Shown: one piece after another, positions 16,350 through 25,167 of the stretch
Layout of the letters: every line of letters begins with the position of its first letter
How positions within the stretch are numbered: position 1 is the first letter of the stretch
NCBI GenBank assembly: GCA_910587655.1
Contig: CAJUND010000023.1
Location: 1 to 48,944, forward strand
Direction: 5' to 3'
From: an uncultured Agathobacter sp.
GTDB lineage: Bacteria > Bacillota > Clostridia > Lachnospirales > Lachnospiraceae
DNA length: 48,944 nucleotides
Program-made: the position numbers and the translations under genes
The notes under the pieces: generated by a model
The model's database searches: none
What the model saw: only the letters and a program-made list of their open reading frames with translations
What the model was told of the DNA's origin: nothing

Positions 16350-16377
16350 TTGCGAACTCCATCAAATGTGATATACT
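16350..16377 (+). promoter_or_regulatory. Promoter of the WYL regulator pair
   Basis: TTGCGA (16350-16355), a 16-base spacer and TATACT (16372-16377) lie 33-61 bases before the first WYL gene. The 137-base gap to rtcB must also hold the rtcB promoter, so the WYL proteins may control both directions. Confidence 0.55.
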
Positions 16378-16410
16378 TATCCCAAATCCAGATGCAGGAG
16401 GCAAAAGAAA

Positions 16411-17676
16411 ATGTCTGATTTTCAGGAACTGATCAAAAGTTTTCCCAAAACAAGGGATTATGTGCGGGATTTTTTTGTCTACGGATTTAAAAACCGAAAT
16501 GAGTTTAAAGGCAAAAGCCCCAGAACCTATGACAACGAAAGACGCCGTCTGGAAAGCTGGCTTGCCCCTTATGTAAGGAAGGACCATGCCGCAAACGGCT
16601 CCAATATTTCCCTTGCCATAGACAGTAACCTCCTGGATACCAATCCGCTGTTTCAGGTATGGAAAACAAAAAGCTTTACGGATAATGACATTGTTCTTCA
16701 TTTTCTGGTTACGGACCTGCTTTCCGATGGAACGAAAATGTCTGCGGAAGAAATTACAGACCGGCTTCTGTCAGAATACGAAGCATTTTTCGATGTACAG
16801 ACCGTGCGCCGGAAATGCAACTCCTATTATAAAGAAGGGCTGTTAAATAAAGAAAAGAAGGGAAAAACGGTTGTATTTTCCCTGGACAACGCCCCTGTCC
16901 GCTGGCTGAAAGCAAACCAAAACATACTGGACGCCGTTTCCTTTTACCAGATGGCGGAAAGCTTCGGGATGGCTGGAAACCATCTTCTGGAACACCTGGA
17001 TTCCCAGAACCGGACGTTTCGTGTCAAACACAGCTTTTTTGTACATACGCTTGAAGACGAAATACTTTTTTCCATATTAAACGCCATGAATGAAAAAATG
17101 TCCGTAGCGCTTGAAACCAGAAGTTCCAAAAACGGCATGGAAAATACGGCGCACTGCGTTCCTCTGCAGATTTTTGCCAGCACAAGAAGCGGCCGCCGTT
17201 TTTTGTGCGGATATGTCATAAAAAGCAGACGTTTCAGCTGTTACCGTCTGGACACGGTAAAGCGCGTCACTCCCCTCGAAAAAGCCGGGGATTATGACAT
17301 GCTTCTTGGTAAACTAAACGCAAACCGCGAAAAACTCTGGGGCGTATCTTTTCAGGGAAAAAGCAGAAACCATCTTGACAGACTGACTATGACTTTAAAA
17401 ATAACAGAACCCTCTGAACATTATATTGTTGACCGGATACAAAGGGAAGGAAGAGGCGGTACTGTCACAAAAATAAAGGAAAACATTTACCAGTATGAAA
17501 CCGAGGTTTTCGACTGCAACGAAATGCTTCCCTGGATACGCACGTTTACCGGCAGGATTTTATCCCTGAAATGTACCGATGAATTAGTGGAAAAACGGTT
17601 TTACCAGGACCTGCAGACGATGTATGGGATGTACCAGATACAGGATTTGGGCACTGCCTGCAACGGCAGAATGTAA
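16411..17676 (+). CDS. WYL-domain transcriptional regulator
   Basis: 421 residues; ATG with GGAGG 9 bases upstream. The N-terminal part holds winged-helix-like segments (TKMSAEEITDRLLSEYEAFF; VQTVRRKCNSYYKEGLLNKE). The middle has the WYL-type core: HCVPLQIFASTRSGRRFLCG YVIK-like strands followed by FSCYRLDTVKRVTPLEKAGD. WYL domains bind nucleic acid or small ligands and often control DNA- or RNA-damage responses. It is divergent from rtcB and forms a two-gene unit with the next WYL gene, 54 bases downstream. Regulation of rtcB is inferred from position. Confidence 0.85.
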   Translation: MSDFQELIKSFPKTRDYVRDFFVYGFKNRNEFKGKSPRTYDNERRRLESWLAPYVRKDHAANGSNISLAIDSNLLDTNPLFQVWKTKSFTDNDIVLHFLVTDLLSDGTKMSAEEITDRLLSEYEAFFDVQTVRRKCNSYYKEGLLNKEKKGKTVVFSLDNAPVRWLKANQNILDAVSFYQMAESFGMAGNHLLEHLDSQNRTFRVKHSFFVHTLEDEILFSILNAMNEKMSVALETRSSKNGMENTAHCVPLQIFASTRSGRRFLCGYVIKSRRFSCYRLDTVKRVTPLEKAGDYDMLLGKLNANREKLWGVSFQGKSRNHLDRLTMTLKITEPSEHYIVDRIQREGRGGTVTKIKENIYQYETEVFDCNEMLPWIRTFTGRILSLKCTDELVEKRFYQDLQTMYGMYQIQDLGTACNGRM

Positions 17677-17730
17677 CTACCGGTTATGTCAGGTTTTCCG
17701 TAAACCGATGTTCTAAAGAGGAGAAAAACG

Positions 17731-18714
17731 ATGGAATTGTTTTCAGAAATATACAGTTGTTATTACAGGGTGTTAAGACATCTGTTATGCAGCCAGAATG
17801 CTTTATCCATGCAGGAGATTCACAGCAGAATCTGTAAGGAAGGATTTGGGGAAAGCCTGCTTTCCATCATTCCCAAGCTTGAGAGCGGCGCATGGAATCT
17901 GTTTGAAAAAAAGGGAGATCTGTACCTTTCCAGAATCTCCCCTGATTTTGCCGTGCCTCTTTCCAGCCTTGAAAAATCATATCTGAAAGCCCTGCTGTCC
18001 GATCCCCGTATCGGATTATTTCTTGGGAAAGAACAGCTGACAGCCCTGGAGCATATGCTTGCCATGGTTCCACCTCTCTGGAAGCAGGAACAGTTTTATT
18101 ATTATGACCGGTTCACGAACGGCGACCCTTATCACGATGAAAACTACCGGAAAAATTTCCGGCTGCTGCTGGAAGCCCAAAAAAAGCAGCAGTTTGTCAA
18201 TATCGACTATACTTCCCCAAAGGGCAGACGGGTACACCACCATTATGTCCCGGCCCGTCTGGAATACTCGGTAAAAAACGACAAATTCCGGCTTCTGGCT
18301 TTCCGGCAGACGGGAAACCGCAATATGGAGCTTCAGATTTTAAATATTGACCGTATCACAGATATTACGCTGACTGAAAAAACACTGGCGGCACCCATGG
18401 ACTTAAATGCAGTGATACAGCAGTCATATTACAAAGAGCCTTTAACGCTTCATATTGCCAACAGGCGCAACGCACTGGAACGGGCAATGCTTCATTTCGC
18501 CAACTTTGAAAAAAACACCGCCAGAATAGATGAAAACACCTATGAATGTCTGATATATTATAACCAGAGTATGGAAACCGAGCTTTTAATCGAGGTAATG
18601 TCATTTGGACCGATGGTTAAGGTAGTCGGAAATGAAAAATTCCTCCGCACCTTAAAAGAGCGGCTTAACATGCAAAGCCAGTTACCGTCCCCAGCCCGCG
18701 CCTTACCAGAATAA
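17731..18714 (+). CDS. WYL-domain transcriptional regulator
   Basis: 327 residues; GAGGAG precedes the ATG. N-terminal helical region (LLCSQNALSMQEIHSRICKE) may be a winged helix; the centre has a WYL core: KKQQFVNIDYTSPKGRRVHH, then VPARLEYSVKNDKFRLLAFR and LQILNIDRITDITL. The C-terminal part (NRRNALERAMLHFANFEKNT) matches the WCX-type extension. It is second in the WYL pair and may form a heteromer with the first. Its end is 16 bases from the end of the convergent chemoreceptor gene. Confidence 0.85.
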   Translation: MELFSEIYSCYYRVLRHLLCSQNALSMQEIHSRICKEGFGESLLSIIPKLESGAWNLFEKKGDLYLSRISPDFAVPLSSLEKSYLKALLSDPRIGLFLGKEQLTALEHMLAMVPPLWKQEQFYYYDRFTNGDPYHDENYRKNFRLLLEAQKKQQFVNIDYTSPKGRRVHHHYVPARLEYSVKNDKFRLLAFRQTGNRNMELQILNIDRITDITLTEKTLAAPMDLNAVIQQSYYKEPLTLHIANRRNALERAMLHFANFEKNTARIDENTYECLIYYNQSMETELLIEVMSFGPMVKVVGNEKFLRTLKERLNMQSQLPSPARALPE

Positions 18715-18730
18715 CAGTTTTAAACATTGA

Positions 18731-20422
18731 TTACTGGTTAGTATTCCCTTCCGTTTTAAAGACATTCAGATCGTCTTTTAATTCTTTTGACAATACTGAC
18801 AAGTTGTTTACATTCTGCCTCATCTCGTCCATCATCTCTTCCTGGACTTTGGCATTATTTGATACGCCCACCGTATTTTCCAGAACATTGTCTGCAATGG
18901 TGGATATTGTATTAATCGCACCGTACAGGCTTCCTGTACTGCTTGTCACTTCCTCCGTAACAGATGAAACACTTGTCATCTCTTCAGATACATGTGAAAT
19001 TTTCTCAATAATACCTGCAAAACTCTCTTTGGTCTCTGATGCAAGACTGATTCCGTCTTCCACGGAATGGTTCCCCTCTTCCATCAGCGCCACGCATCTT
19101 TCGATACAATTCTGGATATCCATAATGATATTTGTGATTTCCTCGGTAGCTTTTCTGGATTCTTCCGCCAGATTTCCCACTTCTCCTGCCACAACTGCAA
19201 ATCCCCTTCCCTGTTCGCCTGCACGTGCAGCCTCAATGGATGCATTCAGGGCCAAAAGGTTGGTCTGGGATGCAATTTCAGAAATCAGCTGTACCACATT
19301 CTGAATGGTATTGGACATTTTTGACAGCTCCTGAATCTGCATAAAGGTATCTGTCACCTTCTCTTCAATCTTTGCCATCTGCGCCACTACGACATTAAGC
19401 TTGTCCGCGCCTTTTTTCGCTTCCTGCGCCGTAGCCACTGACGCTGCGCTGATATTAGAAATATTATAGGCAATATCCTCCATTCCTTTTGAAATTTCCT
19501 GTGTCATCTGGGAATTTGTTCTTGCAAGTTCACTCTGCTCCCCGGTACTTAACACTGCAGTTTCTGATATATGAACAATATCAGTTGCCTTTTCCTGCGT
19601 ATTACCAACACTGCTGTTTAGCGTCTCTGATATTGACATTAATTTTACAGCATGGCCATCTGTCGCTTCAATCAGCCTGCTCAGGTTCATTTTCATATTC
19701 TGCATGGCATTTGCCATACTTCCTACTTCATCTCCCCTGTTTAACAGCTTTCCGTCAATCCCGGCTGTAAAGTCGCCCATTCCCATGGTATCACAGATTC
19801 TGACAATTTCCTTAATTGACCTAAACTGGTAATTGCAGTATACCACCATCAGGCTTCCGCTGACTGCAAGCATAATAACCGCAATCGTGGCAGCAATCGT
19901 TTTCAGCCTGTTCACAACGGTATCCACTGTGGAATTATAAATACCGACATCCATGGACCCCCAAAGAACACCTTCCACATAAACGGGACACATGATGTCA
20001 TATGTCCAGTCATTCTGTACATCAGCCCAGAACTGGCTTGTTTTTACCTCTCCATTCTGGGCGGCAGGCACCGTGTAGGAAGTGTCATCCAGATAGGATT
20101 TGCCTATTTTCTGGGTATCAGAATGTGCCACTGCAGTAACTTCTGTGTCAATTGCCACAACATATGCAAGATGCTCATTCTCAGCGGCGCATTCTTCCAC
20201 AAATGCCTGCAGTTCCTCCGTATCCCCGCCTTTTTCCAGAATAATACTGAGCTGTTTTGCCAGCTGCGTATCTTCTTTCACAAACTGTGCAACCATGTTC
20301 TCTGCAACCAGTTTTTCCATAAAATGGAGCGAAACAAATACCATTATCCCAAAGCTTACAATGAATAGTAATATTGCCACCATTGTAATCTTTGCCTTCA
20401 GCGAAATTTTTGTTCTGTTCAT
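18731..20422 (-). CDS. Methyl-accepting chemotaxis protein
   Basis: 563 residues. Membrane segment 1 (TMVAILLFIVSFGIMVFVSL) and 2 (TIAATIAVIMLAVSGSLMVV) flank an extracellular Cache-like sensor (~35-170; FWADVQNDWTYDIMCPVYVE). A HAMP domain follows (GMGDFTAGIDGKLLNRGDEV), then a long coiled-coil signalling domain with the conserved hairpin tip IASQTNLLALNASIEAARAG. GGGGAG precedes the ATG. No che or flagellar genes are in the window, so its kinase partners lie elsewhere. Ligand unknown. No CheR-binding pentapeptide is seen at the C-terminus. Confidence 0.93.
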   Translation of the reverse strand: MNRTKISLKAKITMVAILLFIVSFGIMVFVSLHFMEKLVAENMVAQFVKEDTQLAKQLSIILEKGGDTEELQAFVEECAAENEHLAYVVAIDTEVTAVAHSDTQKIGKSYLDDTSYTVPAAQNGEVKTSQFWADVQNDWTYDIMCPVYVEGVLWGSMDVGIYNSTVDTVVNRLKTIAATIAVIMLAVSGSLMVVYCNYQFRSIKEIVRICDTMGMGDFTAGIDGKLLNRGDEVGSMANAMQNMKMNLSRLIEATDGHAVKLMSISETLNSSVGNTQEKATDIVHISETAVLSTGEQSELARTNSQMTQEISKGMEDIAYNISNISAASVATAQEAKKGADKLNVVVAQMAKIEEKVTDTFMQIQELSKMSNTIQNVVQLISEIASQTNLLALNASIEAARAGEQGRGFAVVAGEVGNLAEESRKATEEITNIIMDIQNCIERCVALMEEGNHSVEDGISLASETKESFAGIIEKISHVSEEMTSVSSVTEEVTSSTGSLYGAINTISTIADNVLENTVGVSNNAKVQEEMMDEMRQNVNNLSVLSKELKDDLNVFKTEGNTNQ

Positions 20423-20552
20423 CGTATCTCCCCTTTTCCCTCTTTTGATTTAAACTCCTTTTGTTCCATGTTATACCGATACAATATTATATCATGCCGG
20501 GCAATTTTTTCAATTTTCTTTTCGAAAATTCTCGAATTTATTTTTAAACCAT

Positions 20553-20592
20553 AAAAAAGACTCCCTGCCGTACAGACAGAAAGCCTCTTTTC
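20553..20592 (-). terminator. Terminator of spoIVA
   Basis: On the minus strand a long stem with several G-U pairs (AGAGGCTTTCTGTC with GGCAGGGAGTCT, loop TGTAC) is followed by TTTTTT. It begins just past the spoIVA stop at 20600. Confidence 0.75.
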
Positions 20593-20599
20593 AAATATA

Positions 20600-22117
20600 T
20601 CAGATAATAATACAGATCATACCGCCATTGCTGTCGTTTACAATTTTCTGCATCGTATCCTGCAGCTTTAACTGGCACTCGTCATCCATCTGTAAAATCT
20701 TGCTGCGGATGCCGTCCTCCATCAGTTCCCCGACGGATTTGCCGAAAATATTTGTTGTCCAGATTCCTTCCCCGCTTTTCTCCCCTTCTTTTATGTATGC
20801 AATCAGGTCGTTTGCCTGCTCCTCGCTCCCGACAATCGGTGCGATTTCCGTTTCAATATTTGCCTTGATCATATGGATGGACGGGGAAAGCGCGCGCATT
20901 TTCACCCCGTACTTGCCGCCGTGCTGGATCAGTACCGGATTTTCCATGCGGATATCCGAAAGTCCCGGCATCACAACCCCGTATCCCTTCTGCTCCACTG
21001 CATCCATGGCGTCCTTGACGCGCTCATACTCTTTTTTCATGGCGGCAAGCGAACGGAGCATGGAAATCATCTGGTACTCGCCGTCAATGTGCACGCCTGT
21101 CATATCGCTGACATAGGCAAAATAATATTTGTCATCCACTTCCATCCGGATTTTTACCACGCCGTCCGAAAGATTCATGTTTAACAGCTGGATTTCCTTA
21201 AAAAACGCCTCCCCTGCCTGCTCGTTTGCAGCCATGGCGGGATTTTTGCCAAGCGAAAGACTGCTGACATTCCGCATCTTTTCAATCCGTCCCAGAATCC
21301 CTGCCGACGTCTGGATGATTGCAGCTTTTACCGGATGCTCCGCCGGAAGCATTTCCGTCCACTTCGGAATAAAAAAGTCAATTCTCGTCACCGGAAATTC
21401 CTGCAGCATGGCATTCATGACCGTTACGATATCCTCCTTGTGCATCTGCTGGCAGTTGACCGGAATGACAACCGTGCCGTATTCGTTTTCCAGGCTTTCC
21501 TTTAACCGCACCGTTTCCTCACTGTACGGACGGATGGAGTTTAAAACAATGACAAACGGCTTGCCGATTTCCTTCAGTTCTGCAACCGTGGTCTGTTCTG
21601 CTTCTATGTAATTCTCACGTTCCAAATCCCCGATGCTGCCGTCGGTCGTCACCACAATCCCGATGGTCGCATGGTCCCTGATGACCTTTTCGGTACCAAT
21701 GCGCGCTGCATCCACAAAAGGAATCTCTTCGGAAAACCACGGGGTTTTTACCATCCGGTTTGTATCCCCTTCCATGTGTCCGCTCGCACCGTTTACCATA
21801 AATCCCACACAGTCCACCAGCCGCACACGGATGCTGCTTTCATCTGCAAGCATAATTTCTGCGGCTTCCTTGGGAATAAATTTCGGTTCCGTCGTCATAA
21901 TGGTCTTCCCCGCCGCCGACTGGGGAAGTTCATCCACGGCACGTTTTTTTTCATTTTCATTTTCCATAAACGGCAACACAAACAAATCCATAAAACGTTT
22001 GATAAATGTGGACTTTCCGGTACGCACCGGACCCACAACACCTATGTATATTTCTCCTCCGGTTCTGCCCTGGATATCTTTATATAAATCAAAATCCCTG
22101 TTTTTGCTGTTGTCCAT
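20600..22117 (-). CDS. spoIVA: Stage IV sporulation protein A, spore coat ATPase
   Basis: Mother-cell ATPase that polymerises around the forespore and forms the basement layer of the spore coat. 505 residues, close to the family norm. N-terminal TRAFAC GTPase-like domain with Walker A GPVRTGKST (29-37), RLVDCVGFMVNGASGHMEGD region and later VIVLNSIRPYSEETV; the C-terminal part ends with the short hydrophobic NDSNGGMICIII typical for membrane targeting through SpoVM. Good ribosome site (AAGGGGGA). Preceded by a SigmaE-like promoter. Its presence shows that the organism forms endospores. Confidence 0.97.
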   Translation of the reverse strand: MDNSKNRDFDLYKDIQGRTGGEIYIGVVGPVRTGKSTFIKRFMDLFVLPFMENENEKKRAVDELPQSAAGKTIMTTEPKFIPKEAAEIMLADESSIRVRLVDCVGFMVNGASGHMEGDTNRMVKTPWFSEEIPFVDAARIGTEKVIRDHATIGIVVTTDGSIGDLERENYIEAEQTTVAELKEIGKPFVIVLNSIRPYSEETVRLKESLENEYGTVVIPVNCQQMHKEDIVTVMNAMLQEFPVTRIDFFIPKWTEMLPAEHPVKAAIIQTSAGILGRIEKMRNVSSLSLGKNPAMAANEQAGEAFFKEIQLLNMNLSDGVVKIRMEVDDKYYFAYVSDMTGVHIDGEYQMISMLRSLAAMKKEYERVKDAMDAVEQKGYGVVMPGLSDIRMENPVLIQHGGKYGVKMRALSPSIHMIKANIETEIAPIVGSEEQANDLIAYIKEGEKSGEGIWTTNIFGKSVGELMEDGIRSKILQMDDECQLKLQDTMQKIVNDSNGGMICIII

Positions 22118-22145
22118 AAAAAGTCCCCCTTCCTGTATATTCCTA

Positions 22146-22173
22146 AATATATGGGAAGGGGGACTGAAATATG
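22146..22173 (-). promoter_or_regulatory. spoIVA: SigmaE-type promoter of spoIVA
   Basis: Minus strand: CATATTT (22173-22167), 13-base spacer, CATATATT (22153-22146), close to the mother-cell SigmaE consensus (GNATATT ... CATACANT). It lies 29 bases before the spoIVA start and abuts the end of malQ. Confidence 0.6.
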
Positions 22174-22174
22174 T

Positions 22175-23788
22175 TTATTTTTTTGTTTTATTTCCAGTAA
22201 TCTTTTCTTTTGCAGCATCTGTTACCGCTTCTTCTTTTACGGTTTCTTCCCTGGAAGGCTTAGCTTTCACTGCTGCCGCTTTTTCTTTTGCCTTCTCTTC
22301 CAGTATCGCGGCGTTTACACGTCCGTACATCTCCATATACCGGTACAGGCGGTCTGCCATTCCATCCGTTACCTCGCCTTTTCTTGCACGCCACTTCCAG
22401 TTTTCGCCGAGTGTGGACGGAATATTGATTCTTGCCTCGGAACCAAGTCCTATAATATCCTGGATCGGCACGATTGTCATATCTGCAACGGAAGACCATG
22501 CACCGCGCATCATCCCCCAGTTATAACCTTCTTCTGTGGTAAGGTTTAGATATTCCTTTGCAAATTCTATGCAGTGTTCCGGCGCCGTGTCAACCCATCC
22601 CATCACCGTGTCGTTATCATGGGTTCCCGTATATACCACGCAGTGCGGCGTATAGGTATGCGGCAGGTAATTGCTTCCCTCCCTGCTGTCAAATGCAAAC
22701 TGGATGACCTTCATGCCCGGAAAACCGGAATCCTTTAACAGCCTGACAACCGAAGGGGTTAAAAAGCCCAGGTCCTCCACAATAATCGGCAGCTTTCCAA
22801 GCTTTTTCTCAAGCTGGGTAAAAAGTGCCATACCCGGTCCTTCCTTCCATTCACCGTTCTTTGCGGTTTTATCCTTTGCCGGAATTGCATAATAGGAATC
22901 AAAACCGCGGAAATGGTCGATTCTAATGATATCATACAGCTCTGACATAGCCTTGATGCGCTTTGTCCACCATGCATAATTGTCCTTTTTCATTTCATCC
23001 CATGCAAACAGCGGGTTTCCCCAGAGCTGTCCGTCCACGGAAAACGCATCCGGCGGGCAGCCTGCCACTTCAATTGGATTTAAATCCTCATCCAGGTAAA
23101 ACTGCGTCGGGTTTGCCCAGACATCGGCACTGTCCCCCGCAACATAAATCGGCACATCACCGATAATCTGGATTCCTTTTTTATTTGCATACGCCTTGAG
23201 CTGTCTCCACTGCTTGAAGAACAGATACTGGAGTACTTTGTAGAACATAATTTCGTCTTTGTATGTTTCACGGGCTTTTGTGAGCGCATCCGGTTTTCTG
23301 ACACGCAGCGGTTCTTCCCATTCGCCCCATGCCTTTCCATCGTTTACATCCTTCAATGCCATAAAAAGGGCGTATTCATCAAGCCACTGGGCTTCCTGTT
23401 CACAAAAATCAAAGAAATCAGACGGCGCATTCTTCATAAAACGGTCATACGCTTTTTTTAACAGCTCATACCTTGAAACATACATCACGCCGTAATCCAC
23501 ATACCGCCTATTGCTTCCCCAGTCAAAAGATTCGCATTCATCCTTTGTCAGAAGTTTTTCATCACAGAGCATTTCCAGGTCAATAAAGTACGGATTACCT
23601 GCAAAACTGGAAAAAGACTGGTACGGACTGTCCCCGTAGCTGGTAGGGCATATCGGCAGAATCTGCCAGTAGGTCTGCCCTCCCCTGACCAGAAAATCCA
23701 CAAACTCCCTTGCCTCTTTTCCCATGGTTCCAATACCATACGGGGATGGCAGGGAAGAAATCGGCATAAGTACTCCACTTGTTCTCAT
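22175..23788 (-). CDS. malQ: 4-alpha-glucanotransferase (GH77)
   Basis: Disproportionates maltodextrins in the cytoplasm: transfers alpha-1,4-glucan chains and releases glucose. 537 residues. Family start MRTSGVLMPISSLPSPYGIG; catalytic residues in RIDHFRGFDSYY (nucleophile Asp), IVEDLGFLTPSV (acid/base Glu) and TGTHDNDTVMGW (third Asp). The last ~40 residues after YRYMEMYGRVNAAI are a Lys/Glu/Ala-rich tail not needed by the family; I see no domain in it. Acts together with the intracellular pullulanase encoded 1.4 kb away. AGGAGGG precedes the ATG. Confidence 0.96.
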   Translation of the reverse strand: MRTSGVLMPISSLPSPYGIGTMGKEAREFVDFLVRGGQTYWQILPICPTSYGDSPYQSFSSFAGNPYFIDLEMLCDEKLLTKDECESFDWGSNRRYVDYGVMYVSRYELLKKAYDRFMKNAPSDFFDFCEQEAQWLDEYALFMALKDVNDGKAWGEWEEPLRVRKPDALTKARETYKDEIMFYKVLQYLFFKQWRQLKAYANKKGIQIIGDVPIYVAGDSADVWANPTQFYLDEDLNPIEVAGCPPDAFSVDGQLWGNPLFAWDEMKKDNYAWWTKRIKAMSELYDIIRIDHFRGFDSYYAIPAKDKTAKNGEWKEGPGMALFTQLEKKLGKLPIIVEDLGFLTPSVVRLLKDSGFPGMKVIQFAFDSREGSNYLPHTYTPHCVVYTGTHDNDTVMGWVDTAPEHCIEFAKEYLNLTTEEGYNWGMMRGAWSSVADMTIVPIQDIIGLGSEARINIPSTLGENWKWRARKGEVTDGMADRLYRYMEMYGRVNAAILEEKAKEKAAAVKAKPSREETVKEEAVTDAAKEKITGNKTKK

Positions 23789-23844
23789 AAAATAATCCCT
23801 CCTGTTTTAAATTTTATATTCAGATCAGTCCTCCTTTAATTCCT

Positions 23845-23873
23845 TTGCAAAAAAAATAGTTATGTGTTAGTAT
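23845..23873 (+). promoter_or_regulatory. Promoter of the CLC transporter gene
   Basis: TTGCAA (23845-23850), 17-base spacer, TAGTAT (23868-23873). An inverted repeat GTTAGTA/TACTAATAC overlaps the -10 and could be an operator. Confidence 0.45.
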
Positions 23874-23916
23874 ATTTTTACTAATACAAACAGAAAAGGA
23901 AAAAGGTGGTTAATTT

Positions 23917-25167
23917 ATGAATCATAGGGTAATCAAACACAATTTAAGACGCACCGCAGCTTCCATAAAATGGGTGGTCTTTTCCATTATCACCGGCTGC
24001 ATTGTCGGTCTGCTTGGTACGGCTTTCTTTTTATGCCTGTCATTTGTCACAACACTGCGCACGCAGAATCCATGGCTTTTGTATCTGCTGCCGGTCGGCG
24101 GTCTTGCGATTATTGCCATGTACCGGTTGCTTCACAACGAAAAGGACGCCGGAACAAACCTTGTTATTTCGGCAATCCATTATAATGATGAGCTCCACCT
24201 GCGTACAGCACCGCTTATTTTTGTTTCCACGCTGATTACCCATCTCTTCGGCGGTTCTGCCGGACGGGAAGGCGCAGCGCTCCAGATGGGAGGCAGCATC
24301 GGCGGTTCCATCGGGAAACTGTTCCGCTTCGATGACAAGGACAAAAATGTCATGATTATGTGCGGAATGAGCGCTGCTTTTTCCGCGCTTTTCGGCACGC
24401 CCCTGGCAGCCGCCATACTTCCGCTGGAAATTGTCAGCGTCGGCGTCATGTATTATAATGCGCTGCTTCCCTGTGTCATAAGCTCGCTGATTGCCCACAG
24501 TATCGCAAACCACTTCGGTGTTGCGGCTGAGTATTTTTCCATCGGAAAAATCCCGGGGTTTACCGTGGTTCCTGCTGTCAAAATATCCGTCCTTGCCATC
24601 CTCTGCGCCCTGGTCAGCATTTTTTTCTGCATGGTAATACACAAAACAGAGGAACTTTACAAACAGTATCTGAAAAATACATACCTGCGTATTTTTGCAG
24701 GCGGCTGCATTCTGGTTGTCCTGACACTGCTTGCCGGAAGCCGGGACTATAACGGCGCCGGAATGAATATTATCACCCAGTGCTTTCAAGGCAGTGTCCG
24801 TCCGGAGGCGTTTCTGTTAAAAATTATTTTTACTGCCATAACCATCGGAGCCGGCTACAAGGGCGGTGAAATCGTTCCTGCTTTCTTTACCGGAGCTGCC
24901 TTCGGCTGCCTGTTCGGGAACCTTACCGGATTTTCCCCGGCGCTTTGTGCGGCAGTCGGAATGACCTCCGTTTTCTGCGGCGTCACCAACTGTCCGATTT
25001 CCGCACTCTGCGTCAGTTTCGAGCTGTTCGGTTTCACCGGCATGCCGTATTTTCTGCTTTCAACTGCTTTCAGCTACATGCTTTCCGGCTATTTCGGATT
25101 ATACCGGAGCCAGAAAATCGTATACAGCAAATACAAAAGCAACTATATCAACAAAACTACGATTTAA
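23917..25167 (+). CDS. CLC-family anion channel/transporter
   Basis: 416 residues, about ten hydrophobic segments. CLC motifs: GGSAGREGAALQMGGS (gating glutamate), FGTPLAAAILPLEIV, and GYKGGEIVPAFFTGAAFG. The last motif, with KGGE before the pore proline, resembles the fluoride-exporting CLC-F clade more than E. coli ClcA (GIFAP), but no fluoride riboswitch is visible upstream, so the ion is left open (chloride or fluoride). AGGTGG precedes the ATG. The 3' end overlaps the convergent pullulanase gene by 11 bases. Confidence 0.85.
   Translation: MNHRVIKHNLRRTAASIKWVVFSIITGCIVGLLGTAFFLCLSFVTTLRTQNPWLLYLLPVGGLAIIAMYRLLHNEKDAGTNLVISAIHYNDELHLRTAPLIFVSTLITHLFGGSAGREGAALQMGGSIGGSIGKLFRFDDKDKNVMIMCGMSAAFSALFGTPLAAAILPLEIVSVGVMYYNALLPCVISSLIAHSIANHFGVAAEYFSIGKIPGFTVVPAVKISVLAILCALVSIFFCMVIHKTEELYKQYLKNTYLRIFAGGCILVVLTLLAGSRDYNGAGMNIITQCFQGSVRPEAFLLKIIFTAITIGAGYKGGEIVPAFFTGAAFGCLFGNLTGFSPALCAAVGMTSVFCGVTNCPISALCVSFELFGFTGMPYFLLSTAFSYMLSGYFGLYRSQKIVYSKYKSNYINKTTI

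Noticed and set aside
13416..18714. Ro60/Rsr gene expected beside a YrlA-like RNA
   Set aside because: None of the proteins here has a TROVE or vWA fold signature; it may exist elsewhere in the genome.
21633..22526. 297-codon plus-strand frame
   Set aside because: Antisense to spoIVA and the end of malQ; both are clear genes.
23789..23916. Fluoride riboswitch before the CLC gene
   Set aside because: The crcB motif with its conserved GAUG and pseudoknot bases is not found.
24040..24789. 249-codon minus-strand frame
   Set aside because: Antisense to the CLC gene; composition follows from codon bias on the other strand.
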